From an uncultured Poribacteria bacterium (GTDB lineage Bacteria; Poribacteria; WGA-4E; WGA-3G): 64,000 nucleotides of DNA. Position 1 is the stretch's first letter, and every line of letters starts with the position of its first letter. Positions 7,769 through 15,744 of this stretch are shown in pieces. The stretch is taken from positions 5,675,966 to 5,739,965 of the forward strand of contig OX638352.1 of assembly GCA_951813545.1 (NCBI GenBank). The letters are read 5' to 3'. The notes below the pieces were generated by a model that did not search any database, was not told where the DNA came from, and saw nothing but the letters and a program-made list of their open reading frames with translations. Made by a program: the position numbers and the translations under genes.

Positions 7769-10700
7769 ATGGCGAAAAACCTTATTTTAATCTTTAGCAT
7801 AGTCCTTATTACGGTCTCTGTTTGTGTTGAGCCTAAAGCTGAGCAAGTGCAAACCTACACTGTTGCTGATGGATTGGTGGGTCCAGTTGTCCCTGTTATT
7901 TTTCAAGACAGTCGAGGTGTCCTCTGGTTCGGTTCCAACCAAGACGGGATAAGTCGGTTTGACGGAAACACATTTGAAGCCTACATTGGGTCTCCGGACA
8001 CTTCGGAAGACACCCTTATGTCTGATGTAAAACCGGGGGCACTGCTCGGACAGACACAACAAATCGTTGAAGATAAGTGGGGACATATCTGGTTTCTCAC
8101 GCGTGTTGGTTCAGAAAAGTCAGGCAGAGTAAGTCAGTTTGATGGCACTTCGATCAGCCTCATCGGCACTGGAAACTGGCTAATCGTTGATCAGCAGGGC
8201 GATGTCTGGGTTGGCGAAAATCAGAGATTAACGAAGTACGTCACCCCAGGAGTCCAACGACCGCCACAAGCACAACCAAACGAAATCGTAGGCGAAGACC
8301 TGATACGCTCAACGGATTTGACGATAAACGTCATCTTTGAAAGCAAAGACGGCTCTATCTGGCTTGGTGGACATGAAGGAGGAGAGGAACAAACAGGTGT
8401 AATTCTGAGTTTCCGAGAGACCCCTTGGGGACGCGAATCTCTAAAACTCAGCGATAGTGAGCGAACAGGTGATGAGACCGAAGATCAAATACCGGGTGTC
8501 CACCCGAATGCTGGATTCACACGTTACGATGTAAAAAACCTTAATGCCGTTGGGACGATTGAAGCGATAGCCGAAGATCGGAACGGAAACTTATGGTTCG
8601 GCGGTTATAATTTTCTCTTACGGTTTGATGGAAAAACCTTTGAACGGGTTTTCCCTTATGCATGGGGACACAGCGGGGCTAAGACACGTAGAGATCCAGG
8701 AACCCAGAAGGTAGCATCAATCCAAACCGATAATCAAGGACGAGTTTGGTTTAGTGATGGACAGACCGCAAGGTGGTGGAAAGGCTCAGAGCGCGGAAAT
8801 CTGGCTGGGTTTCTTGAACTTGAAGATGCCTTTAAAAACCTATGGATTACTGATAGAAGCGGAGCACAGCGATACAATCATAACCTCGTAAAAACTCCCG
8901 ATGACATCTATAGTGAACTTGGAATTGAGGGCATTCATACAATTTTTGAAGCCGTTGAAGGTAAATTGTGGTTTGGACACAATAACGGTGCTACAGCGTT
9001 TGATCCAACACCTATAATGAGCACACACGCAGGACTCGGCACGAACAGGGTCCGAACGATGTATGAGGATAGTCGAGGCTACCTCTGGTTCAGTATTATA
9101 GGCGGTGTTACGCGTTATGATCCGAAAACAGCAGAACTTACCACACATTTGTTCGGAGCAGGTCCCGTACAAAACGCGCCATCTTCCGAATTCCAGACGA
9201 ACTTTGGGAACATAGAGCAGCGCCGGTTACCTCGAATTGAAATAGAAAAAATATTTGAAGTCAACGGAGACATCTGGTTTATCGATGAACCGAGACCCCA
9301 ACTTGGTGCTACGCGATTGCAATATACGTTCTTCAGGTACGCAAACGGAAAACTTAGTCAAGTGTCAATCCCTATCCATACTAAAATCGGTCCCGGCGGT
9401 GAAACCTCAGACAGCAGCACCGATATACTCACTCTTAAAGGGAAGTATGTATGGATAGCCTTTGGTGGGCATCTTTTTAAAGCAGACGCAACAGGATTAT
9501 TACGGCTTACAAACACCGGTTTTCAGAGGATTCGCTTTCAAGAAATCGGTCCTGGCACAACCTCCACTCCAATAGACCCAATAGATCACGGCACCGATGC
9601 CATCACCGACCTATATAAAGACACTAACGGCAGACTCTGGGTGTATTTTGAAAACGGAAAGGTCTTGCGCTATCCGAAAAGTATTGAGGACTCAACACCC
9701 ACAACCCGTTCTATTAAGCCGGAGACCCTTCCTCTTAAAGCAACAATGCTGCTGAAGACCTCATCAGGAAGCAAATGGTTTTTTAACGCGATGACAGGAA
9801 GGTTGGTAATCTGGAGTGATACTGAACTTGGTGGACCGCTTCTACTTGACGTAGCGTCCAGTTCAGCCCCACTCGCAGTATGGAAGGATCCAAAGCAGGA
9901 AAATAATCGAATAACTTTCCTCTTTCCAGACGCTCTTAAAACATATCACGGCACATCACTCATCTCTGTTGACGACCTTGAACTTGCCGATGTCCAAGCC
10001 TCCCTAACTTCGCAGGAAGGTGTCCTCTGGTTAGCAACATCTCGTGGTGCTGTTCGATATAATGGGAAAAGACTCACAAGCTATGCCAGAAAAGAAGATG
10101 AATTTCTTGTTGACAATGTTCGGGATGTGATGGAGGACAGCCGCGGAAATATATGGTTCGCAACATGGGGCGGCGGCATCGTTCGCTACGATGGAGAAAC
10201 CTTCTATCCCCTCACGACGAAAAACGGTTTGGCACATAATAACATCTCGAAAATTCTTGAATCTTCTGACAAAGATATTTGGTTCGCGACTGAAGGCGGT
10301 GTTACGCAATATACGCCGACGCGTGGCGGACTCCCATTCAGTCGGTTAACCGCCTTAGAGGCTGATTCAACTTACACCGACTTCTCATCCAGGTTAACGC
10401 TACCCGCAAGCGGACCGAAAACCTTTAATGTAAAAGGCATCAGTCCACTTCGGGAAGGACTCTCCTACCAATTTAAATTAATCGGGTTGGACACGCCTAC
10501 GTGGACCACCGTTTCAGCAGAGGCGTTCGCTCTCTTGGAAACCGGTTCTGGCATTCAATCCAAGGAGTGGACTCCCGCTGCTGCAATCGGATTGGTAGAT
10601 CCACAACTCACGCACAACAGCAGCGTTACACAGGAATTTCAAAATCAAAATGGTATCCTACGTATCCGGTATATGGATCTCAAAGCCGGTAATTACAGTT

Positions 10701-11647
10701 TCCTTGTCAAGGCGTTCCGTAAAGATTGGCCCTACACAGAACCAGCGGCAGTCGTAGACTTTAGTATCTCCCCTCCGATTTGGAGCCGCTGGCGAACATA
10801 CCTCCCGACGCTCATCTTTCTCACTGTCGTCGTTTCTTTGATTGGTCGTTTGGTCGTCAACCGCCGACACACGGTGCAGCTGCGTAACGAAATGCGTGAA
10901 AAGGAAGAAGCGGATGTGCAACGTATCCGAGATGAGTTAAGCGAAGCGCAGAACATTCAAATGGGACTTCTACCTACAGAAGCACCTGATACGAAAGGGT
11001 TTGATATCGCGGGGATGTCGGTACCCGCAACACAGGTAGGCGGCGACTTCTACGACTACCTCACCGTCGCGAATGGGCAGACGGCAATTGCGGTGGCGGA
11101 TGCTGCAGGAAAAGGATTACGAGGGGCAATGAATGCCGTGCTAACGAACGGGATGTTGTATGAAGTCTCGCGTTTCAAATCCGAAGCGGATATCATTCTC
11201 ACTGATCTCAATGCAGGATTAGCACCGCGCATGTATGGACCGAGTTTCATCGCGCTCAACCTCGCGATCCTTGATGAAGAGGAAAAACAGATCGACTATG
11301 CCAACGGTGGACAACCCTATCCTGTTCTCAAGCGAGGCGCGAACGTCTTTGAGATTGACAACAGCGACCTTCCACTCGGCAGTATGAAAAGGGTCCAGTA
11401 TGAATCCATCACTTTCGATTTAAATGAGGGTGATGTCTTGATTTTCCATTCAGATGGCCTCATTGAAGCCCTCAATATGGATGAGGAAATGTACGGGACG
11501 GAACGCTTAAAGGATTTAGTTTCAAGAATCCCTGATAACCTCACCGCAGCGGAAGTAATTGAAAGCCTCGTCGCGGATGTCCAAGGCTTCGTCGGTGAAG
11601 CGGAACAATACGACGATATGACAATCGTTGTCATCAAAGTCCCTTAA
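7769..11647 (+). CDS. Propeller/Y_Y_Y sensor with SpoIIE-type PP2C phosphatase
   Basis: About 1292 residues from the ATG at 7769, which has AGGAG ten bases upstream; an ATG at 7706 adds 21 residues without a good ribosome site. Order: signal peptide, two-component-regulator propeller repeats (many DSRGVLWFGS- or DNQGRVWFS-like units, to about 870), a Y_Y_Y-like domain (about 880-1000), one membrane span (about 1008-1032), a short coiled coil, then a PP2C/SpoIIE phosphatase with QVGGDFYDY, VADAAGKGLRGA, FHSDGLIEA and YDDMTIVVI. The likely role is sensing an extracytoplasmic signal and dephosphorylating an anti-anti-sigma (STAS) protein; three STAS genes lie at 52-55 kb, but a direct link is inference. 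Confidence 0.9.
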   Translation: MAKNLILIFSIVLITVSVCVEPKAEQVQTYTVADGLVGPVVPVIFQDSRGVLWFGSNQDGISRFDGNTFEAYIGSPDTSEDTLMSDVKPGALLGQTQQIVEDKWGHIWFLTRVGSEKSGRVSQFDGTSISLIGTGNWLIVDQQGDVWVGENQRLTKYVTPGVQRPPQAQPNEIVGEDLIRSTDLTINVIFESKDGSIWLGGHEGGEEQTGVILSFRETPWGRESLKLSDSERTGDETEDQIPGVHPNAGFTRYDVKNLNAVGTIEAIAEDRNGNLWFGGYNFLLRFDGKTFERVFPYAWGHSGAKTRRDPGTQKVASIQTDNQGRVWFSDGQTARWWKGSERGNLAGFLELEDAFKNLWITDRSGAQRYNHNLVKTPDDIYSELGIEGIHTIFEAVEGKLWFGHNNGATAFDPTPIMSTHAGLGTNRVRTMYEDSRGYLWFSIIGGVTRYDPKTAELTTHLFGAGPVQNAPSSEFQTNFGNIEQRRLPRIEIEKIFEVNGDIWFIDEPRPQLGATRLQYTFFRYANGKLSQVSIPIHTKIGPGGETSDSSTDILTLKGKYVWIAFGGHLFKADATGLLRLTNTGFQRIRFQEIGPGTTSTPIDPIDHGTDAITDLYKDTNGRLWVYFENGKVLRYPKSIEDSTPTTRSIKPETLPLKATMLLKTSSGSKWFFNAMTGRLVIWSDTELGGPLLLDVASSSAPLAVWKDPKQENNRITFLFPDALKTYHGTSLISVDDLELADVQASLTSQEGVLWLATSRGAVRYNGKRLTSYARKEDEFLVDNVRDVMEDSRGNIWFATWGGGIVRYDGETFYPLTTKNGLAHNNISKILESSDKDIWFATEGGVTQYTPTRGGLPFSRLTALEADSTYTDFSSRLTLPASGPKTFNVKGISPLREGLSYQFKLIGLDTPTWTTVSAEAFALLETGSGIQSKEWTPAAAIGLVDPQLTHNSSVTQEFQNQNGILRIRYMDLKAGNYSFLVKAFRKDWPYTEPAAVVDFSISPPIWSRWRTYLPTLIFLTVVVSLIGRLVVNRRHTVQLRNEMREKEEADVQRIRDELSEAQNIQMGLLPTEAPDTKGFDIAGMSVPATQVGGDFYDYLTVANGQTAIAVADAAGKGLRGAMNAVLTNGMLYEVSRFKSEADIILTDLNAGLAPRMYGPSFIALNLAILDEEEKQIDYANGGQPYPVLKRGANVFEIDNSDLPLGSMKRVQYESITFDLNEGDVLIFHSDGLIEALNMDEEMYGTERLKDLVSRIPDNLTAAEVIESLVADVQGFVGEAEQYDDMTIVVIKVP

Positions 11648-11717
11648 TCCACGAATGGAAAAATAGGGTTCCGAACGCATAGCAGGTCAAATAGAACTTT
11701 TCGCTCGCCGCAACCAT

Positions 11718-13637
11718 CTATGCACTCCTGAAATCAATAACCGTTTGCCGGTACTCCTCTGGGAGACCGATGTCAAACCGCCGTCCTTTGACGACATACC
11801 CTGAAAACCCATCCGCCTTCCGCAAATCGTCTAAACAGGAAGTGAGTTGGAATTCACCTCGCTCACGCAGATTATGGGAGATATTTTGTTCGAGAAACTC
11901 GAAAATCTGAGGTTGAAGCACATAGATACCGAACACCGTCAAGAACTCGTCCACATCCATCCCATCCACGTGCAAATGCTCCATTGCATATTCAGCATCC
12001 GGTTTCTCGTAAAACTCTGTTACGGATAGTAATGAGTGCTCTTCTTTCCATACACCCGTAACACAGCCGAAGTTTGACAACAGCTCAATCGGTGTCTTTT
12101 TAAGTCCTACGACGCTGTGCCCCACACGTTCATAAGCCTCCACAACTTGTTGGGCACAACATTTCTCCTCATCTGAACCGTAAAGATGGTCACCGAGCAT
12201 CAACAGAAAAGGTTCGTTTCCAATCCATTCTCTCGCACAATAAACAGCATGCCCAAAACCTTCTTGAACGTCCTGTGTCACGAATGTCACTCGACTCCCT
12301 AATTCCAGAAGATAATCGCAATACGCCTTATTCTCTTTGCTGAGTTTATTGTAATGTTCAATCGGCGGCGGTGTTTTGAAAAACGACTCAAAGAGTTCCG
12401 TATCGCCACTCTGAACAATGAGACACACTTCCTCAATACCAGCGTTCACCGCCTCTTCAACGATTGCCATAATTGCTGGTTTTGCCTGTCCGGAACTGTC
12501 AATCACAGGAAACAACTCTTTCTTCATTGCTTTTGACGCTGGAAATAACCGGGTCCCAAACCCAGCAGCAGGAATAACAGCTTTTCGGACGCGGCTGCTC
12601 GTCTCAATAACCAGCTTCAGACAGGACATCTCTAAATCTCGTTCGATAATCTCAATGACGCGCGCCTGACTCTCTTCATCTTTCACAATGAACTGTGCGG
12701 ATCCGTCACCTTGCGAACCCACCCCCTTGCCACCCCATATATAGGGTTGAATTGGTTCATAATTGAGGACTTTGTGGAGGACAGGTGCCGTCAATTGCGA
12801 CGGACAGGCAGGAATCAGATGTTCGTCAAACTCGGTTTGGGCGCGTGTCATCAGTTTGCCGACTGTTTCCGCGTCTCCGTCACGGAGTGCTTGATATGCC
12901 TCTTGTGTAATCTGCGCGCTTATGGGACCGAGGTAGCGTTGTACATTTTTCTCTAATTCGCTCTCAGCGAACGGATAACAGTGATTTAATTGGCTCAATA
13001 TCAGACGTGTATCTTTACCCGCACCAAGGTCGACAATCACAAAGTACATGTCTTTCGACACGCTGAGTTCTCGGACATCAACATTGTCGCCATCGAAGGT
13101 CATCAGGATAGGTCGTTGGTATGCGCACCCTTGGTCCATCCGTCCACAACGTGAAGGTGTCGTCGTCTCACCACGGTATGCATATTCCATTTCACCGCGT
13201 GTTGTCATCTTGAGATCATAAGTGCGATTGAAGGCACGCGCGACCAATACACTGATTGCCGCGCTTGAAGACAACCCTTTCTTGACGGGCAAATCGGTGA
13301 GATAATTATCGATTTCCACGCCTTGGACTCGGTAGTTGGTTAAAATTTGATATGCGACACCAGCGGCATAGCTGAAAAATCCACCTTTCTCAGCTTCGGC
13401 GAGAAGAGCACGCCTCTCCATAGGCAGGTTATAAGGACCGTGGCGGGTACCATCACTGAGAGTTGTATTCAAAATCAATTGCGTCGGGTGCGGTTTAACC
13501 TCGGCGTATACCCCTTGGTTTGTGCTGGTTATTAAAGTATAACCCTTTTCAATTTCTGAGTTATTTTGCCGGTACCTTGCTGCCCAATCGCTGTGTTCTC
13601 CGAACAAGCAAATTCTTCCCGGCACAAAAAGTTTCAT
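11718..13637 (-). CDS. Bifunctional GHMP sugar kinase / UTP-sugar-1-phosphate uridylyltransferase
   Basis: 639 residues with two enzyme halves. Residues 1 to about 345 are a GHMP kinase: galactokinase-like signature PGRICLFGEHSDW (6-18), GLSSSAA (121-127) and a glycine-rich third motif GGKGVGSQGDGSA near 305-317. Residues from about 350 are a GalU-like nucleotidyltransferase with PAAGFGTRLFPASKAMKKELFPV, LGDHLYGS and EFYEKP. This layout suggests kinase and NDP-sugar synthesis in one chain, like FKP-type salvage enzymes, but with the two domains in the opposite order to FKP. The sugar is unknown. A ribosome site AAGGA precedes the ATG. It lies 47 bases downstream of the GNAT remnant on the same strand. 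Confidence 0.88.
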   Translation of the reverse strand: MKLFVPGRICLFGEHSDWAARYRQNNSEIEKGYTLITSTNQGVYAEVKPHPTQLILNTTLSDGTRHGPYNLPMERRALLAEAEKGGFFSYAAGVAYQILTNYRVQGVEIDNYLTDLPVKKGLSSSAAISVLVARAFNRTYDLKMTTRGEMEYAYRGETTTPSRCGRMDQGCAYQRPILMTFDGDNVDVRELSVSKDMYFVIVDLGAGKDTRLILSQLNHCYPFAESELEKNVQRYLGPISAQITQEAYQALRDGDAETVGKLMTRAQTEFDEHLIPACPSQLTAPVLHKVLNYEPIQPYIWGGKGVGSQGDGSAQFIVKDEESQARVIEIIERDLEMSCLKLVIETSSRVRKAVIPAAGFGTRLFPASKAMKKELFPVIDSSGQAKPAIMAIVEEAVNAGIEEVCLIVQSGDTELFESFFKTPPPIEHYNKLSKENKAYCDYLLELGSRVTFVTQDVQEGFGHAVYCAREWIGNEPFLLMLGDHLYGSDEEKCCAQQVVEAYERVGHSVVGLKKTPIELLSNFGCVTGVWKEEHSLLSVTEFYEKPDAEYAMEHLHVDGMDVDEFLTVFGIYVLQPQIFEFLEQNISHNLRERGEFQLTSCLDDLRKADGFSGYVVKGRRFDIGLPEEYRQTVIDFRSA

Positions 13638-13684
13638 AGTACGTCCTTATAAGTTTTAGAGAATAAAGTTGCCTATTAGCAGGC

Positions 13685-14125
13685 TCACTCAAATCGATAG
13701 TGGATTCCTTCGGCAACAACATAGTAGCCTATTCGGCGGTAGATGGCGTTGGAAATTGGGTTACCCAAATCGGTATAGAGAATACAACGGTGCCCTTCAT
13801 CACGAATTTGTTTCGAGAGACTGGCAACACACGCGCTGGCGTACCCCTTGCTTCGATGCTCCGGCGGCGTATACACGAGTTGCACTCGAACGACACCTTC
13901 CACAGGTACTGTGCGACTCGCTATTGATACAACTCCGGCGTTGTCCCACAGCCAAAGTTGTCCAGCGGGGAGTCGCCTGTCAACAAGACACTCGGCTTCG
14001 CTTTCCTGCACACTTGTTGTATCAGCATAAAAGCGGCGAACCCAGTCAATGAGGCGTTCCCGGTCACCCAGAACGGCTTTCCGCAAGTGCCCTTTAACGC
14101 CAGTAGGTTTCCCCACTTTATCTAC
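13685..14125 (-). pseudogene. GNAT acetyltransferase disrupted by a TnpB element
   Basis: The frame from about 14125 down to 13685 encodes most of a GNAT N-acetyltransferase, with the acetyl-CoA segment VQLVYTPPEHRSKGYASA and a C-terminal IYRRIGY motif. Its 5-prime end is replaced by the right end of an IS element at 14126. Beyond the element's left end, at 15481-15492, the codons ATG GCA ATT GAA join in frame to GTA GAT AAA at 14125, so the gene was probably cut after codon four. A reading that starts inside the IS (14218) adds about 31 foreign residues and might still give a product. The substrate is unknown. Confidence 0.7.
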
Positions 14126-14226
14126 GTGATACTCACAATGCCTAAAGGCGTGTGCTTCTTTGCCTTCTCTTGGAAGGCTTACTTGATTTGAGTCCCGAAA
14201 ACGGTGACCACTTATCAAGTCTACAT
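14126..14226 (-). ncRNA. Putative omegaRNA 3-prime scaffold of TnpB element 1
   Basis: The last 100 bases of the element overlap the end of tnpB and contain ACTTGAT 14214-14220 pairing with ATCAAGT 14181-14187, an inner TAAG...loop segment and the terminal hairpin. The same layout is found in element 2 (23620-23701) and in elements A and B. By analogy with known TnpB systems the guide would begin just past 14126, reading into the GNAT gene. The position is inferred, not shown. Confidence 0.5.
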
Positions 14227-15409
14227 AGGTTCGGATTATATCGGATACCTACGGGGGATACCACCGCCCCGACTACAGGGTTGAAAAACCAACCCTGATA
14301 CGCAGTGAGAATGTTACTCGCACCTACAACGTCCCTGTGTCCTTGCCACTGGCATTGCCGACAACGGTAAGTCCTACGACTCGGTTTCTTTCTCTGCCCG
14401 CAAGACGGACAGGTTTGAGACGTCCAAGCCTCGTCTTGGGTATCAACTTTGATACCAAGTGCTTTGGCTTTGTAGGTGATCAGGTCTCTAAATTTAGAGA
14501 ATGCCCATTGGTGTAACTTCTCATTTGCTTTTTTCCCGTATTGGATAGATTGTCGAATGTGTTTTATATCGCCAATGACAATCGTTTCTATCTTTCGCTC
14601 ATGGCAAGTAGAAACAAAGCGTGACGTTATTTTATGACGCATGTCACGCAACTGTGCGTAGAGAGCAGCAAGCGTTTTATCTTTAGCACGCTTAAGTTTT
14701 TTCCAACGGCTGCTATAACGCTTGCACCTTGAGAGTTTTCGGTTTATGTTCGTTTTAGACTTCTCGCGATACCGCACTTTGCTCCGTTGTTCGCGACCAT
14801 TGTAGATTTCGGAGGTGAGACCATCAAAAGTAACGATGGGGTGTATTTCGCCCATATCTACTGCAACTGCTGAACCTGCTATTGTTCTTGACTTTTTAGG
14901 TGCTGTTGCGTAAGTGGCGTGGAACTCATATTGTTGCGTTGTTCGGTTATAGACGAGTGAGACTTCGGCTGGCACTTTCTTATAGAACTTTTTATCAATC
15001 TTTATCCAAATAGGGTCTTCGTCTAATCCCATAGAAAGTCGTAGTTTACCCCGCTTGTAGGAAATACCTGTCGCACGCCACGTGAAGGTGTGGAACTTTC
15101 GGGTTTTCTTCGGAGGCTTCGCATTCGGATTCGTTTTTCGGTTCGCAAAGAAAGAACGCCTTGCACCACAATAGTCGTCTATAATCGCTTGCACAGAATG
15201 AGCCTGGCACGGATAATCCTTGAACTTCAGATATGCCTTAAGTCCACTGTCCGAAAGCCAAAAACCTTTCTGCTGATATGTTTTGAAGGCAAGCGAAACA
15301 GTTTTTGAATAGATACGACCCCCAAGACGATTTATCGCGTCAAGTGCCTCCGTCGGAGTTGCTGTGGCGATAATATAAGACCGATAGTCCTTTTTCTTTT
15401 TTTAGACAC
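14142..15409 (-). CDS. tnpB: TnpB-like RNA-guided nuclease with relocated RuvC-II glutamate (frameshifted start)
   Basis: The main frame runs 15396-14142. Counting from the internal GTG at 15194 it has RuvC-I Asp113 (AVDMGE), a RuvC-II segment IVIGDI where the usual Glu is Gly208, a Glu at 255 (QDEAWTSQTC), zinc-ribbon Cys 262/265/278/281 and RuvC-III Asp288 (HRDVVGASN). The Glu 47 residues beyond the normal site matches the rearranged catalytic site described for Fanzor-related TnpBs. Upstream coding (INRLGGRIYSKTVSLAFKTY) continues to a seven-A run at 15403-15397. A GTG at 15409 with GGAG upstream would be the start, but is one base out of frame. Confidence 0.8.
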
Positions 15410-15492
15410 TTTTTTAACTCCAGCACGAGACACGTGGGTTGGACCCAAAGCTAAAGCATTGGGATTGTTTAAGAAGTCCCTTCAATTGCCAT

Positions 15493-15744
15493 ACTTATAT
15501 TATATTACGAAGTTAATCTATAGGTCAACTCAGTTTTTCTGTAAGAGGTGGGAAATCCGTAGAAATCCGCAGAAACCCCAAGTAAAAACACTCCCCTTCC
15601 CGACGAATAGTAGTTGTCAGTTATCAGAGCGGTGGCTTCGCCACCTCTCAGTTATCAACGTGTAATAGATACAACTCACCTTCACTCCAAAGCATCTCCT
15701 CCACTGACCGCTGACCGCTGATTGCTGACAGCCATTAACAGTAT
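15493..15744 (+). repeat. Non-coding gap with TCAGTTATCA palindrome
   Basis: Besides the GNAT promoter it holds an inverted repeat (15612-15659) in which GTTGTCAGTTATCAG is followed by AGCGGTGGC/GCCACC and a second CAGTTATCAAC. A run of CTGACCGCTGAttGCTGACAG units lies at 15705-15732, and similar CTGA-rich text occurs at 50790-50822. No gene is visible. Confidence 0.45.
15499..15528 (-). promoter_or_regulatory. Promoter of the interrupted GNAT gene
   Basis: On the minus strand TTGACC (15528-15523), an 18-base spacer and TATAAT (15504-15499), then six bases to ATG at 15492-15490. That spacing would give a leaderless transcript starting at or near the ATG. In the present arrangement it would transcribe into the TnpB element. 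Confidence 0.55.

Larger units (their letters stand above)
14126..15480 (-). mobile_element. IS200/IS605-type element carrying tnpB (element 1)
   Basis: About 1355 bp. The right end (minus-strand reading) is a CCTTTAGG hairpin followed by ...GAGTATCAC at 14126. The left end has GGGACTTCTTAAA and the hairpin CCCAATGCTTTAGCTTTGGG at 15455-15480; the same left-end hairpin occurs at element B (28895-28931). No tnpA transposase is present, so mobility would need a TnpA in trans. It sits inside a GNAT gene. Confidence 0.75.

Noticed and set aside
14126..14218. N-terminal 31 residues of the longest GNAT frame as native protein
   Set aside because: They are read from the IS right end; the native codons are found beyond the left end.
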